This document shows, in pieces, positions 1 through 12,225 of a stretch of 64,000 bases of DNA. This DNA is from Colias croceus (Eukaryota; Arthropoda; Insecta; Lepidoptera; Pieridae): positions 806,001 through 870,000 of the forward strand of contig NC_059566.1 of NCBI RefSeq assembly GCF_905220415.1, given 5' to 3'. Below the pieces are notes generated by a model. That model was given only the letters and a program-made list of their open reading frames with translations. It had not been told where the DNA came from and did not search any database. Every line of letters begins with the position of its first letter. The stretch's first letter is position 1. Made by a program: the position numbers and the translations under genes.

Positions 1-16
1 TATTATAATAATATAA

Positions 17-177
17 AGTAAAGTCGTTTTCCTCCATCTATGTAACTTAAAATGCTTTAAACTACGCAACGGATTTTGATGCTGTTTTTTCTAGTAGATA
101 AGGTTTCGAGGAAGATTTTCGTATACATTTTGTTAAATTTTAGATAAAGCGGGCGAAGCCGCGTGCGGAACGCTAGT
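17..177 (+). mobile_element. Non-autonomous Helitron, family Hel-e
   Basis: Diverged copy. It has the family core ACTACGCAACGGATTTTGAT, then the terminal hairpin GCGGGCGAAGCCGCG and the 3' end CTAG followed by T at 173-177. The 5' end is degraded. A CTRR terminus preceded by a short hairpin, with no terminal inverted repeats, is the Helitron signature; assignment to Helitrons is by structure. Confidence 0.65.
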
Positions 178-699
178 AATAACTAAGTCATTTAACAATA
201 TAAAATCCATGGAAATGTCCTATCATCCTGCTAAAACTGAATGTCATTGTTTTTCAAATTTTCAGGGTTGCCTCTGTAATCTTTAGCACAACCCTATCGT
301 AAGTTTTAATTAAATATTTAAATTCATCGCAGAAGCCGCGATAGCGCGCCCTCACTGTAAGGGACGGAATTGTGTTGATACTTGATATAAAATATTAAAT
401 TTATTATAGATATTATAATAAATTTAATGCGAGTCGATAAAACGACGGTTAATATTTTCTTGTTTAAAATATGATAATACAAAATGTATATAATATTATT
501 ATTAACGCGTTCAGCTATGACATTCATGCAAAGAAATACCGATACCTACGTACAATAAAGAAGTCTGACTACAGTGCAGTAAACAAAAATAAGTCTGACT
601 TCAATTCAATTCAATGTCTATCTTTGCTTTGTCGACGTAATTTTTTCTAATTTTATATACGCGGTTTTAATCCTAAACCTCGTATAGATTAAGCACTAA

Positions 700-1430
700 G
701 CTGGCGGGCAAAATTGTTAACGATTGGCGAGAATGTTGTTAGGAACCACATAAGTAGTTACTTATGTGGTAGAAACTGTGGAGACCACACTATGCGTGTC
801 ATTCCTTACGTGTGGAAAGGATCCAAAGAAGATTTCTATTGCACCTGGTCTTTACAACTGGTAAATCAAAGAAACAGCTACCGTCTTATAAAAAACAACT
901 TTCTTTTTTTAAAATGACTTCCTTGGATAATCGTAGAATTATGCTAGACGTCCTTTTTGTGTCAAAATTATTTAATAACAAAATCGATTGTCCTCAAATA
1001 CTTCAAAGACTCAACATAAGAGTGCCTTCTAGGTACCCACGTAAGGTTTTGCTACCACTTTGTCCTCCTCTTCGCAGAACTGTCTCGGGCCGTAATTCTC
1101 CAGTTCCAAGATTTTGCAATACTATTAATAAACACTGTGAGCTTTTCGACATTTTTTCGGACTCCCCCAGCAAACTCCGCAAAATTTTTCAAGATTTTTC
1201 TTTTAATGGATAATATTAACTGTATATTTTTTTTTCCTGTTCTTGTTAATTTTCTTTTTATATGTACTTAAAAATAATTAACGCGTTTAACGTTTTGCAT
1301 GCTGTGTTTGCCAGTAAGTGTTTGTTACATTAACCATGTTTCTTTATTTTGTGTATGTAAACTTTTGTTGTAAAAATGTAAACAAACGTTGGTAAACCAA
1401 TAAATAAATAAATAAATAAATAAATAAACT
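700..1430 (+). mobile_element. 5'-truncated LINE (jockey/CR1-like), 3' end
   Basis: The frame at 812-1213 reads like the C-terminal region that follows the reverse transcriptase in jockey/CR1-type LINEs: IERIQRRFL-like start, then LDVLFVSKLFNNKIDCP, then RVPSRYPR and a run of Pro/Arg. The coding end is followed by an AT-rich 3' UTR and an (AAAT)n tail at about 1399-1430, which fixes the plus orientation. No reverse transcriptase core is left, so this is a dead 5'-truncated insertion. The clade is uncertain. Confidence 0.65.
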
Positions 1431-1729
1431 ATTTTTTTAGATAACAGAAAGATGCAACACACATAAATCGACAGAAACTCAACAATACTTTAATCAACTT
1501 GGCTTAACAAATGTTACGTTGACGTTTAAATTAAAGTATCAAGACTATTCATTCTCTAACACGCTGTTAACAGTTGAAGCGGAGCGTTTCCGTCGCGAAT
1601 GGTGCGACATGGTTATTACTTATAATATTCTATATTTATATTATTTCTGTGTTTTTAGTATAAAAGATATTGCAAAATTAAAGTTTTACGAAGTTTAAGG
1701 AACTTTATATTATTTCACCAACACATCTT

Positions 1730-1923
1730 CACTACATAGTATAAAACAAAGACAAAGTCGCTCTCTCTATCCCTATGTCCCTTTGTATCCTTAAATCTTT
1801 AAAACTACGCAACGGATTTAGATGCGTTTTTTTTAATAGATAGAGTGATTCAAGAGGAAGGTTTTAGTATATAATTTATTAGGTTTTAGACAAAGCGGGC
1901 GAAGCCGCGGGCGGTAAGCTAGT
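1730..1923 (+). mobile_element. Non-autonomous Helitron, Hel-e, nearly complete
   Basis: Good reference copy of Hel-e: starts CACTACATAGTATAAAACAA, has the ACTACGCAACGGATTTAGAT core, the hairpin GCGGGCGAAGCCGCGGGC and ends AAGCTAG. It differs from other copies by a 6-bp duplication (aaagac) near the 5' end. Confidence 0.75.
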
Positions 1924-2161
1924 TGTTTATATTTAGTTTTATAGCATTAAAATGCTAAATTTAAGTTACAATTATATATAACTGCGAAAATCCGCTATAT
2001 TATCCATTATCCATTACTCTTTACCGGCAAAACTACTGCACAGATTTCGATGAAATTGGAATGTAACTAGTTGAAGGAAGAGGCTTCTTCGATTTTCAAA
2101 AATTAACCCTTGAATATTTTTGTCCCAGGTAAAACCACAGGAATATAACTTAAAATCCAAA

Positions 2162-2312
2162 TCCATACTAATATTATAAATGCGAAAGCCTAAACTACTG
2201 AACCAATTCGCATGAAATTTGGTATGGAGATATTTTGATACCCGAGAAAGGACATAGGCTACCTTTTATTGCGAAATATGTACCACAGGCGAAGCCGGGG
2301 CGGACCTCTAGT
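2162..2312 (+). mobile_element. Short Helitron with Hel-b 5' end and Hel-d 3' end
   Basis: Begins with ATACTAATATTATAAATGCG (Hel-b type) but ends with GCGAAGCCGGGGCGGACCTCTAG, the Hel-d type terminus. The two end types are therefore mixed in one short element. Confidence 0.65.
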
Positions 2313-2574
2313 GTAATATATATCATGATAAATTAAACGTAATCTATTTATTTAAATTTCTCAGTGTGTAGAGTCAAGTTATGTAAGTAAATATCTCAAG
2401 TTAAGTGCTTAGGTGAGGATAAACTTACTCAGCGCTTAAGTTAACTTACTTCTATACTGATAAGCATATCCTGAACAATTGGATCGATTTTGATGAGATC
2501 CACTTATTTCTATAGTATACAAATATGAAAGCTATACATACTATTTCAATAAATTACTTTTTTGTCTGTTTTTT

Positions 2575-2760
2575 TGTCCATACATTTATAAACTTTTGTG
2601 TGAACAAAAACTTGTATTCACTATTCAGTGTTGTTCACTATTAGAACATTGCATAGAACGCAATAAGAACAACGAAAGAATACTCTACGCCTGTTTACAC
2701 TAAACGAATTTGACATAGTGTGGTTAATCAGCATTCGCTCGTTTGATGTAAATGCACCGT
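2575..2760. mobile_element. MITE family M2
   Basis: Right terminal repeat reads CGTTTGATGTAAATGCACCGT. The internal part shares GTGTTGTTCA and GAACATTGCATAGAA with copies at 13.6, 22.5 and 52.0 kb. Left end is not clear. Confidence 0.55.
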
Positions 2761-2945
2761 CACATAGCTGTAGCATTCAACTAGCTTATCAGTCGTTTTA
2801 TAATGTGCCTAGGCTCATAAAATAAACTATAAGTACTTTCACGACTTACTTAAATAAATATACGAAACTTTACACGTACGAGTCGCTAGCAGATATCTAG
2901 TACAAAATATTCATTAAAATCAATTTAATATTCTCTATATTTAGA

Positions 2946-3135
2946 ACTAGCTGTGCCCCACGGTTTTACCCGCGTTGCTTCGCTCTTGTTGGTCTAAGTG
3001 TGATGGTATATAGCCTATAGCCTTCCTCGATAAATGGGCTATCTAACACTGAAAGAATTTTTCAAATTGGACCAGTAGTTCCTAAGATTAGCGGGTTCAA
3101 ACAAACAAACCAACTCTTCAGATTTATAATATTAG
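2946..3135 (-). mobile_element. Non-autonomous Helitron, Hel-a
   Basis: Reverse-complement copy, starting with ACTAG on the plus strand and ending in TTTATAATATTAGTG. It abuts the RTE LINE fragment that starts at about 3132. Confidence 0.7.
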
Positions 3136-3470
3136 TGATTGATGATGATTGTTCCTTTAACTCCTCGTGGAGCATAGGGCCTCAGTAAACTTTTTCCAGT
3201 CACGTCGATTTTGGGCTTTTTTTTGACTTCTTGCCACGACAGGCCGGTTTTATTTAGTCCAGCAACCACAGATCTCTTCCACGATGCAGGGGGACGACCT
3301 TTTCTTCTACCACCATTCAGGGGCGTCCAGTCTAAAGCTGTTTTTGCTATATTTTGATCCGGCCTCCTAAGGCAGTGTCCTATCCACCCCCACTTCCTGT
3401 AGCAGATTTGTTGGTCTATAGGTTGCTGGTTGGTTATTTTCCAGAGTTCTTCATTGGTACCATTCATATA
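3132..3470 (-). mobile_element. RTE/BovB-like LINE fragment (C-terminus of ORF2)
   Basis: The minus-strand frame reads CYRKWGWIGHCLRRPDQN, then ALDWTP, GGRRKGRPPASWKRSV and LSWQEVKK. This is the conserved tail of RTE-type endonuclease/reverse transcriptases (W-x-GH-x-LRR, then GRP-x-x-x-W-x-R). The last part ending RPYAPRGVKG looks frame-shifted against the family pattern. The rest of the element is absent. Confidence 0.7.
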
Positions 3471-4179
3471 ATATTAGTACCTATTGATTTATTTACCTAC
3501 AACATCATACACCTGTACACACCACAATTCATTGCTATATCCATATTCACACAACTCTTATATTTCGGAAGCTCACAAATGAAACCGAAATCAAACAGAG
3601 TACAATACCTGAACACTCCCCGACCCCCGACCCCCGCCTGGAGCGAAGGTAACCCCTTGTCGTATGAATTAATATTTAAACAAGTGCTAGTGATGGGAAT
3701 GTATCGATGATCGAATAATTTAAGTTTATTTTGATGTAATTAAAAAGTTAAAAATTCGAACTGAAGGCTAGTTTTGAAAGTGCAAAACTTTGTGGGCAAT
3801 GATTTATTTTATAGTTAATTTAACTGGGGCAAATAAAGTTGAGAAGAACAAAAATACACACTTTTATTACGACACGTACACACACAGAATCTTTAAGTAG
3901 AATAAATAAATAGTCAAAGAAGCAGGTTTATCTCGTGCTATTAAATAATTTATTTATGAAAATTAGAAAAGTTTATGCATTTTACGTATAATAACCATAT
4001 AGATCTTTATATAGTAACTTACCTCATTCCGATCTTATGTGTCTATATTATGTATATTTACTTTACAGAAATACCTAATATTCACCTATTGGTGCATGAT
4101 AAGTATTTTTTTCCTGTCTTTTTATAATCATGTCATACAGATTATAATACTTACTACTTGATTTATAATACCTACAAAT

Positions 4180-4330
4180 TTTCAAAAAACATCGATATCG
4201 ATAATAATCTATCGACATTCCTAGTGTATTCGCATCGCTAGTGTATCCGCAGGCGTCCAATTAGCCAGGACAAACAGTGGGCACAGACGCAACCGTTCCT
4301 CGCCGTTTGCGGCGAGCCACCTAATTCCTA
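4180..4330. repeat. Unclassified repeat with perfect GC hairpin
   Basis: Contains repeated ATCGATA and TAGTGTATTCGCATCGCTAG-type units, then a perfect 7-bp stem with a 4-nt loop at 4299-4316 (CTCGCCG / CGGCGAG). It looks like the end of a mobile element, but I cannot classify it. Confidence 0.35.
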
Positions 4331-4608
4331 TATATACTTACCTGTATTTATATTTATCTTGTTATATTTATCTTAACGTTATATACATGGGTTGATCAAC
4401 AAGTAATGATAATCACTATTAAATGAGGTCATTGTGTAGTTAAAATAATTATATATTTATCTAGACAGTCTTCTAACTAGAAAATATACTTCATTCTTTT
4501 TTATTATTATGTGCACACCTGTGTGTGTGTTATCCGTTCTAGTATATATCTATCTATACCAACAATAAAGTGGATCTGAGTTTTAAAACACACGTGTCAC
4601 AACAATCA

Positions 4609-4713
4609 CAAGTGAAGCTTCTTTGGGCAAGATTCATTAAATAGGTACACCAAAATCGCCGCTTTACTCCATGAATTGAAATTTTACTCTCAACGCAACA
4701 GAAGTTTCACTTC
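4609..4713 (+). mobile_element. Short MITE M1b
   Basis: Left inverted repeat AGTGAAGCTTCTTTGG and right inverted repeat GAAGTTTCACTTC. The internal sequence CAAGATTCATT...ACCAAAATCGCC...TTACTCCATGA is shared with copies near 18.1, 33.7 and 39.8 kb. Confidence 0.6.
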
Positions 4714-4954
4714 AATTAACGTTTTTAATAAATACATAGATTTACGCTAATTTACCAAAACATCATTTTTTGTCTGTCTGTCTGTTCCAAACGGGAAAGG
4801 CACATATTATTATAACAATGTACAGAGTTTGTTAAGATTAAGCTTCTAGAGCGCTTGGCGCTTGACTCTACATTATAGATCTAATAACTTCTTCAGAGTG
4901 CAAGAGTCTTGGCAAAATTTTAAAAGAAAACGTTTTGGTGGGATTTGTCTATAA

Positions 4955-5128
4955 AATAAAAATGAAAGGCAACATGTGTTGCTAACACTGCATTGCTAAG
5001 CGCAAAACTCGAGAACAGCTGTACCCATTTCGTTTATTATTTTTTTATAACATTCCTTGATGTACGAGGACGGTTCTTATGACGGTTCTTATGTTCTATA
5101 AACATATACCACGGGCGATGCCGCTAGT
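4955..5128 (+). mobile_element. Diverged Helitron, Hel-d
   Basis: Has AAGCGCAAAACTCGAGAACA, then the CCTTGATGTACGAGGACGGT block with an internal 12-bp duplication (gacggttcttat), and ends at GATGCCGCTAG. Confidence 0.55.
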
Positions 5129-5835
5129 TTCAGATAAATATTATTCTCTTACACTTTTAAACATACATACTTTTCCCTCCGTTAAAGTCACAAAGATATC
5201 AAAAGAAATTTTCGCGCAAAAAAATGTTATTTCTTAAATCACAAAGGCCACTCAACAAGTAAGCGATGTATAATTAATGAGTTTCAAATTAAAATCAAAC
5301 AAAGCCGGAAGGGATGGGGCGTTTTGGATGCAGCACAACCTTGGAGATAGGCAATTGGTGGTGTTTCTGGAAAAAATAAAAAATAATATTGTATTAGCGT
5401 CAAAAAAAATTAAATTATATTTTGGGAATATGGTGATAAAATAATACTCAAGATAATATGGTTTCAATAATAATAGAATGACGATAAACTTAATGTTCTG
5501 TTGTTAAAATGTTTCATACTCTTGCACGCCAAAACGGCTGATCCGATTTGAATGAAGTTTTGAGTATAGATAACTGATAACAATTATGTAGTTAGTTATA
5601 AAAAATAGGTAGCTCAAAATTTAAATCATCCGGACATATTCATTAATGTCAGAAAACGCTTTATGATTTATGAAAAACTATATTTCAATGGATAGTATAG
5701 TTTTCTGTCACTAACTATTGTGTCCAGTTACTTAAAGTTTTGAGTTTAGCCGCAACATTATATAAATACACGGTGTAAACTTTTCCTTTTGAAAACTTAA
5801 AAGAATATCATTATCTTTTCATAAGATAGAAAATT

Positions 5836-6080
5836 ACTAGCTATGCCCTGCGGGTTTTCTTTTACATAAGTGCAGGATAAAATCAAATACGTATTTATTT
5901 GAAGAGAAATGATTTTATGTTTCTTGTTTTGTACCTACCAAATAAACTCCGAAACTACTAAACCGCAATTGAAAATAATTGAACCAGCAGTTACTGCTGC
6001 TGTGGAAATATTTATTAAAATCGGTTCAGTAGTTTTTGAGCTACATCGTTACAAAGAAACATACCTTTCTTCTTTATAAA
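5836..6080 (-). mobile_element. Helitron-like remnant
   Basis: Begins ACTAGCTATGCCCTGCGGG on the plus strand. It contains AAAATCGGTTCAGTAG, a phrase common to the CTAG-ended elements here. The other end is unclear. Confidence 0.4.
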
Positions 6081-6082
6081 CT

Positions 6083-6269
6083 ACTAGCATTTCCCCCAAA
6101 ACGGCTTCACCTGCTTTGTCTAAAGTGTAATAAACTATATACTAACCTTCCTCTTGAATCTATTTAAAAAAACTGCATCAATATCCATTACTCAGTTTTA
6201 AAGATCTAAGCATACACACATTAGAACAGACACGGGAAGCGATTTTGCTTTATACTATGTATGTAGTGA
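6083..6269 (-). mobile_element. Helitron, Hel-e
   Basis: Reverse copy from ACTAGCATTT to TTTATACTATGTATGTAGTG. The terminal hairpin has decayed (AACGGCTTCACCTG instead of the GC stem). Confidence 0.6.
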
Positions 6270-6636
6270 TAGCAGCAAAAGACAGTATTTATATAACTTA
6301 CGCGTTACTCTGGTATATAAGCTACACCACTGCCAAGTAGCATCAAAATCCGTTCAGTGATTTTCGCGTAAAAGAGTAACAAACATCTAGGTATACATTC
6401 TTGTTACCTTTATTTATTTATTTTATTTATTTTTATTTTATTTATCTTTATCGTAAAAAGTTAGATTTTATTTAATCAACTAGTTTCCCCAGCAAATGTT
6501 GTGCCTTTCTCTTATCACTTAGGGCTATGAAAAATAGTTACCCGTTATGCACACAAAATTTCATGAGAATCGGTCAAGCCGTTTCGGAGGAGTTTCACTA
6601 AAATCGCGACACGAATATTGTATATCTAGGTATATG

Positions 6637-6800
6637 TATAAAAATGAAACCCGTTTTCATTGGTCACGGCATCTATATATCTAGATAATATTATATATAG
6701 ATAATTATTTTTTTATTATATTCCTTGAAGTACGAGGATGGTTCTTATGTAGAGAAAACGTAAATACGTACCAAGGGCGGAGCTGGGGCGGACCGCTAGT
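6637..6800 (+). mobile_element. Helitron, Hel-d
   Basis: Runs from ATGAAACCCGTTTTCATTGG through CCTTGAAGTACGAGGATGGT to GGGGCGGACCGCTAG at 6786-6799. Confidence 0.65.
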
Positions 6801-7546
6801 TATTAATAATATTGTATTATAGCAATACGTTTACATAAATATTTATAAAATCGATAGGCAATTTGACAAATGCCCCTTTGCCCCTTGCCCCTTGAACGTT
6901 CTAGAATAAAGGTAAATTAAAATTAACCCTTTGAAAGAGCTAAAAATCACCGTACGTGCCAAAAATACCACAGTCCGCGCGCCGTTAATTAACATTCCTG
7001 TTGGGGTTCCGTAGGATTGGGTTGTAATCAATTTTGAATTAAAACTACAATTATTACGAAAAATATTAATATTTTACATCTTTAAAGGGTGTCCTACTGT
7101 TTGTATACTAAGCTCAAAGGAGGTTATAGTTTTGCATACGCTGAGTACGTAAAAAATACTTATAAAATTCCAGACGCAGTTTTTTTCACATAGATGAATT
7201 CCTAAAACTCTATGTGTACAATGAACACCCATAACAAGCAATCCGCCCAGATTTGCTAGCAGCACGTGACGGTTAAGATAATTTATCAAAATTATTATAA
7301 CACGGAACCCAATACCATCCGTATATAAAAAATCGATCACATACCGTTGGTCTGTTAATTGAAATATCGGTAGGTCGGATAAAGGATATGGGGTCAGAAT
7401 TGCCACCCTCGCGCTTCATCAGCAATTATTGTTTTATTTCCCATGTTTTTGGATAAAAATGCTGTAAAATCGTAAATAAGATGTATTGGGATTGCTGTGA
7501 AAGGAAAAAAGTGAAATGTGTTGATTAAGCAATAAATTTATTTAAA

Positions 7547-7706
7547 ACTAGCGGTCCGCCCCGGCTTCGCCCGTGGTACATGTTTACGTTTTCTCTACAT
7601 AAGATCCATCCTCGTACTTCAAGAAATATAATAAAAAAGAATTATCGAAATCGGTTCAGCCGTTCTCAAGTTATCTGACCAACACATTTTGCGATTCATC
7701 TTATCT
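7547..7706 (-). mobile_element. Helitron, Hel-d
   Basis: Reverse copy beginning ACTAGCGGTCCGCCCCGGC and ending at the family 5' start (ACACATTTTGCGATTCAT on this strand). It is followed closely by the next, oppositely oriented Helitron. Confidence 0.7.
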
Positions 7707-7711
7707 TATCT

Positions 7712-7891
7712 TAATCTTAATCTTAATATATAATATAAATCTCGTGTCACAATGTTTGTCCTCAATGGACTCCTAAACCACTTAACCGATTATAATAAAA
7801 TTCGTAATCCATGTGCAGTTTGATCCAACTTGAGAGATAGGATAGTTTAAACATGTACGTACCACGGGCGAAGCCGGGGCGGACCGCTAGT
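7712..7891 (+). mobile_element. Chimeric Helitron: Hel-c 5' part, Hel-d 3' end
   Basis: Starts like Hel-c (AAATCTCGTGTCACAATG, then CCTCAATGGACTCCTAAACC) but ends with the Hel-d terminus CCGGGGCGGACCGCTAG. End exchange between families is visible directly. Confidence 0.65.
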
Positions 7892-8059
7892 TTTTATATA
7901 TAAAGAAGATGCATACCTAAGTATTTTTGACTATCTGTATATGTTATTTCAGAAATAATTAGGTATGTAGGTATTTAACTTCCTAAGTATTAAATTAGTT
8001 ATTGTTTTTTTATCCTTGTTAGACTCTTTTAGCAATAGAATACAATATTAATATTATAA

Positions 8060-8252
8060 ACTAGCTGTGCTGCGTGGTTTTACCTGCATTGCTACAATCC
8101 TTTCGGTCTAAAAGTGATGAAATATTGCTTAAAGCCTTTATCGATAAAACATGAACTATCTGACAGTGAAGTAATTTTTCGAATCGGACCTATGGTTCCA
8201 GAGGTTAGCGCGTTCAAACAAACAAACAAACTCTTCACCTTTGTAATATTTA
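8060..8252 (-). mobile_element. Helitron, Hel-a, diverged
   Basis: Reverse copy from ACTAGCTGTGCTGCGTGG to CTTCACCTTTGTAATATTTA, with many substitutions compared with the copies near 9.6 or 34.5 kb. Confidence 0.65.
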
Positions 8253-8325
8253 GATACGGAAGATTATCTTTATTACAAGCAATTACAAGCTTTGTATTTA
8301 ACTTGCAATTTAAATGTATACGTAT

Positions 8326-8517
8326 CACTACATAGTATGTATAAAACAAAGTCGCTTTCTCTGTCCCTATGCCCCTTTGTCTGCTTAAATCTTTAAAACT
8401 ACGCAACGGATTTTGATGCGGTTTTTTTTAATAGACAGAGTGATTCAAGAGGAAGGTTTTAGTATATAATTTATTAGGTTTTAGACAAAGCGGGCGAAGC
8501 CGCGGGCGGTAAGCTAA
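8326..8517 (+). mobile_element. Helitron, Hel-e
   Basis: Complete, from CACTACATAGTATG to GCGGGCGGTAAGCTAAT. The terminal CTAG has mutated to CTAA. Confidence 0.7.
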
Positions 8518-8813
8518 TGTAGGTAATTATAATTTGAACATACTATTACTATTGAGTATAGAGATAGTAATAACACAGGACAAAGACTAATTGACGTTTG
8601 CCAGACCCCTAAATAATTTTTCCCTCGTTTGACACCAGATGGCTAGTAGGGAGGTTTTTATGCTTTTTTCGTGCTGGCAATCCGTGAAGCGTGTTATGTG
8701 GATAATATTGAGGATTGTTATAAAATTGGCTGGGTTAGTGTTACTTGTTTTAGTAACATTCATGCTGCCATTTTTAATGAACATTTCTATAGAAGTCTAT
8801 AAGTATCTACACT

Positions 8814-9018
8814 ATCTACACTAATATTATAAAGAGGAAAACTTTGTTTGTTTGATTGTATTGAATAGGCTCATAAAGTACTGGCCCGATTTTAAAAATT
8901 CTTTCACCATTCGAAAGCTACATTATCCACGAGTAATATAGGCTATATCTTAGATATATTATCACGCTAAGACCAACAGGAGCTTAGATACGCGGGTGCA
9001 ACCGCGCGGCACAGCTAA
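8814..9018 (+). mobile_element. Helitron, Hel-a
   Basis: From TCTACACTAATATTATAAAG to CCGCGCGGCACAGCTAAT; the terminus is again mutated from CTAG to CTAA. Confidence 0.65.
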
Positions 9019-9220
9019 TATTAAATAAAACTGTCAATCATTTAGAAGTTGTTTTAATCTTGAAAATTAATAGAGATACTATAATACATATAAAGTACTA
9101 AAAAGTATGAATGATAGTACTGTTGACTTCCTTGAAAGGAAAATCGTATAGGTAATAAGACTTGAATGTATCTTGTTATTATAAATCAATCTATAATAAG
9201 ATATTAATAAACCTTTATTT

Positions 9221-9384
9221 TAAGCTATTGCATAGCTTTTATCTCGGGCCTTGAGCGCAGGGACCGAATCGAGAAATTCCGTAACGAAAAAACCTCACGC
9301 TCCCCACTACAACGGGCTCGGAGGTGTGGCTTGAAGGCATAGCATGCAATAGCTTTACCGCGGCAGTCCCCGAGTGACACACGT
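9221..9384 (+). repeat. GC-rich repeat M3, copy 1
   Basis: Begins TAAGCTATTGCATAGCTT and ends near GAGTGACACACGTG. It contains CTTGAGCGCAGGGACCGAAT and a block reading CCGTAACGAAAAAACCTCAC. AAGCTATTGCAT near the start is the reverse complement of ATGCAATAGCTT near the end, so the element can fold back. A second, very similar copy lies inverted at 40542-40704. The class is unknown. Confidence 0.6.
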
Positions 9385-9615
9385 GTTTTTTATTATCGCA
9401 GATATTTTAATTTACATAGAACTTAAACGTCGATAACCTTATTCTACAAACATAAGACACCATTTCTACAAAAGAAAGAAAGAAAGATGTCCCATTCTTA
9501 GCTTTTATAACGTATTCATTGAATCAGTCGAGTCGTTAAACAGACGCGCTACAGTGGTCTCTGTTTCACGGGTGTTTGTGACGTTAAGTGACGGTGGATA
9601 TACCCATGTCTTTTA

Positions 9616-9808
9616 ACTAGCTGTGCCCTGCGGTTTCACCCGCGTGGCTCCGCTCCTGTTGGTCTCAGCGAGATGATATATAGCCTATAGCCTTCATCGA
9701 TAAATCGGCTATCTCACACCGAAAGAATTTTCAAATCGGACCAGTAGTTCCTGAGATTAGCGCGTTCAAACAAACAAACTCTTCAGCTTTATAATATTAA
9801 GTATAGAT
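9616..9808 (-). mobile_element. Helitron, Hel-a, well preserved
   Basis: Reverse copy from ACTAGCTGTGCCCTGCGG to TTATAATATTAAGTATAGA. Good reference for the family. Confidence 0.7.
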
Positions 9809-10251
9809 ACGATATCTATTAATATATTATAATATTATAAAGTTATAAACCGATATACTATGTTGTTTTATTCGCGGTAATCTATGGAACTAATGATTCG
9901 AATTTAAAGTAATGTTTGATAAGAATCAAATTATAGATGCAGATAGTGTAAAATATATTAGAGCATCATGCTACCATAAGGAGCGGAACAACAGTGGAAA
10001 ATATACATAATAGGCATAATGTAGGAAGATATTATTATGTTTAAGATCTGAGGAAGTTGCGTTGGTTAATTTATAATTATAAATTTCATATTGTACAATA
10101 AATTGTACATGTTATGTTTTAATATATTTTTTAAATTAACTGATATATGTAATGTTTAATTTTGAACGATTAATTAATGTATGCATATTGCATATTTAGA
10201 ACTGGAATGATGGAACCGTGTGTCTATTTTATATTTACAAATATTAAAAAA

Positions 10252-10456
10252 AAATGTTTGCGTGTACACACGTAAGAAGTGAAACTTCTTTATGACCTTA
10301 TTAAAAAAAAATACTATATGCAATTTTACAGAAATACATCGAATCACGCGTGGTAGGGATAAGAAAAAGATGGCGCGTAACGGAAAATGTCACGCGTAAC
10401 GAAAAAATGTTACACGAAATTTTTTTGCAACCCCGATAAAGAAGTTTCACTTCAAT
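10252..10456 (+). mobile_element. MITE M1, long form
   Basis: Starts near TGCGTGTACACACG, then the left inverted repeat GAAGTGAAACTTCTTTA, the internal motifs ATCACGCGTGGTAGGGATAA and GGCGCGTAACGGAAAATG, and the right inverted repeat TAAAGAAGTTTCACTTC. About 200 bp, with no coding capacity. Confidence 0.65.
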
Positions 10457-10728
10457 AAAATATTAACAAAAGCATGTCCACATTATGCTCACTGTAACGG
10501 AACCTTAAAAAATGTTTCAATCTTGTGCGGAACCGTTTTCGATGCAAATTGTGAACTTAAATAAACCGAAGGGAGAAAGGAATTACAATTCTTTCATCTT
10601 CAATGTATGTTTTATCGAATTTTTCCATGTTTTTATAATCGAATCAAAAATATATCGATATTTCCTGACGTTTTTTGCAACGCCATTTAATGGGAAACAA
10701 GGAAAACAAATCCTATCCCTCTCTATCA

Positions 10729-10970
10729 CTATAATATTATAAATGCGAAAGTTTGTGAGGATGGATGTATGTGTATGTATGTATCGTTGTTACCCTTTCA
10801 CGCAAATAGTACTGAACCGATTATAATGAAATTTAGCACACATATAGAGGGTAACTTGGATTTACACAAAGGGGTAACTTGGATAGGTTTAACTTGGGTT
10901 TTATCCCGGAAATCCCACGGGAGCGGGTTTTTCTTTAAAACGCGGGCGAAACCGTGGGCAGAAAGCTAGT
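10729..10970 (+). mobile_element. Helitron, Hel-b
   Basis: From ATAATATTATAAATGCGAAAG to AAACCGTGGGCAGAAAGCTAG. It carries an internal duplication of the GGGTAACTTGGAT block. Confidence 0.7.
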
Positions 10971-11514
10971 AAATAATATATCATTATACAAACTAAATAA
11001 TTAAATAGGCTCAGGTAAGCACACTAATATTATTATTATAAAAAGGATATCTTCGATTTTTTGTTTGTTACTTTTTAAACGAATTATACTTATCTAAACT
11101 TATGTAATCTCAAAAACAAAACGATCGGTTTTAAAAATATGTGTAGCTTTCTTTTAAGAAAAAAAGCTCTACGTAAACTACGAAATTACAAACTAACCTG
11201 TTTTATTTAAATTTAATTTAAACGCATTTAATGTTTTCTTTAAATATATATCTACCCAAGTTTTATTTCTTAATTCACACGAACTAAAACCAAAGATATG
11301 ACCCATCCAAAACCCAACCGCGCCGAACGTAGCTTAACCACGATCGTTCTCTCTTCATAACGCCTCCCCCATCCATATATCATACATTTGATATTAACAT
11401 TCACATCTGTCCGTGTGCAATATATATTTTTTCATTTCCGATTAACATATTATATTCTTGTTGGAATTCCTTTTTTGTGTGAGGCATTTTGAATTGTAAA
11501 GCATTTCATGTCAC

Positions 11515-11694
11515 TATACTAATATTATAAAGCTGAAGAGTTTGTTTGTTTGAACGCGCTAATCTCAGGAACAATTTATCCGATGTGAAAAATTCTTTTG
11601 GTGTTAGATAGCCCATTTATCGAGGCAGGCTTACCATCACGCTAAGAACAACAGGAGCGGAACAATGCGGGTGAAACCGCGAGGCACAGCTAGT
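11515..11694 (+). mobile_element. Helitron, Hel-a
   Basis: From TATACTAATATTATAAAGCT to CCGCGAGGCACAGCTAG, with a short internal deletion before the ACCATCACGCTAAG motif. Confidence 0.7.
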
Positions 11695-12099
11695 TATTGA
11701 TAAAAATACACAACTGTGTCTATTTTCATTTAATAATATGATAGGTACTTACATATAAAATTTAATCTTCATCTCTCAATCGATAGGTTAGAATAAAATC
11801 ACAAATAAAATGGTATTACACCAAAAATTACCAACACAAAACATCATTATATTATTAATTTAAAAATGCATATTATTTGGTATAATCTTTAAATATGACG
11901 TACATAAACGTACATAATGTAGCATCGGTAAAAAATCTTTAGGTATCCGGAAAATGAGAAAAAAAAATTAATCTCATGATAACTACAAACGCACATTTGA
12001 AAAGAACAATTTTTGGCTCATTATGATGAATCGCAGTGACAAATACTACATCCGAGTAGGATTGTATTTATAAGTTAAACGTATAAACTTAATATTTAA

Positions 12100-12225
12100 G
12101 ATTATATAAGTAGATATGTTTATGAGCCATCTGGTTTCCATAACACAAGCGAAAACTTAGTATGGGATCAGATCGTGCTGTGTGTGAAAATTGTCCTGAA
12201 ATATTTATTTGTTTTTTAAACACCG
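12100..12225 (+). mobile_element. SINE S1, 3' fragment
   Basis: Contains GAGCCATCTGGTTTCCATAA and TATGGGATCAGATCGTGC, the S1 body. The tRNA-like head is missing. Confidence 0.5.

Noticed and set aside
3572..3648. Possible plus-strand exon (LTNETEIKQSTIPEHSPTPD-like) ending at a GAAG/GTAACC donor
   Set aside because: Protein-like wording and a pyrimidine-rich region upstream, but no partner exons were found; too weak to list as a gene.
5252..5467. 71-aa minus-strand frame
   Set aside because: Only the part encoding LSPRLCCIQNAP looks non-random, and it may be a repeat fragment; no gene structure.
8639..8824. 61-aa hydrophobic frame
   Set aside because: No splice sites, no poly(A) signal nearby and surrounded by Helitrons; hydrophobic content follows from T-rich DNA.
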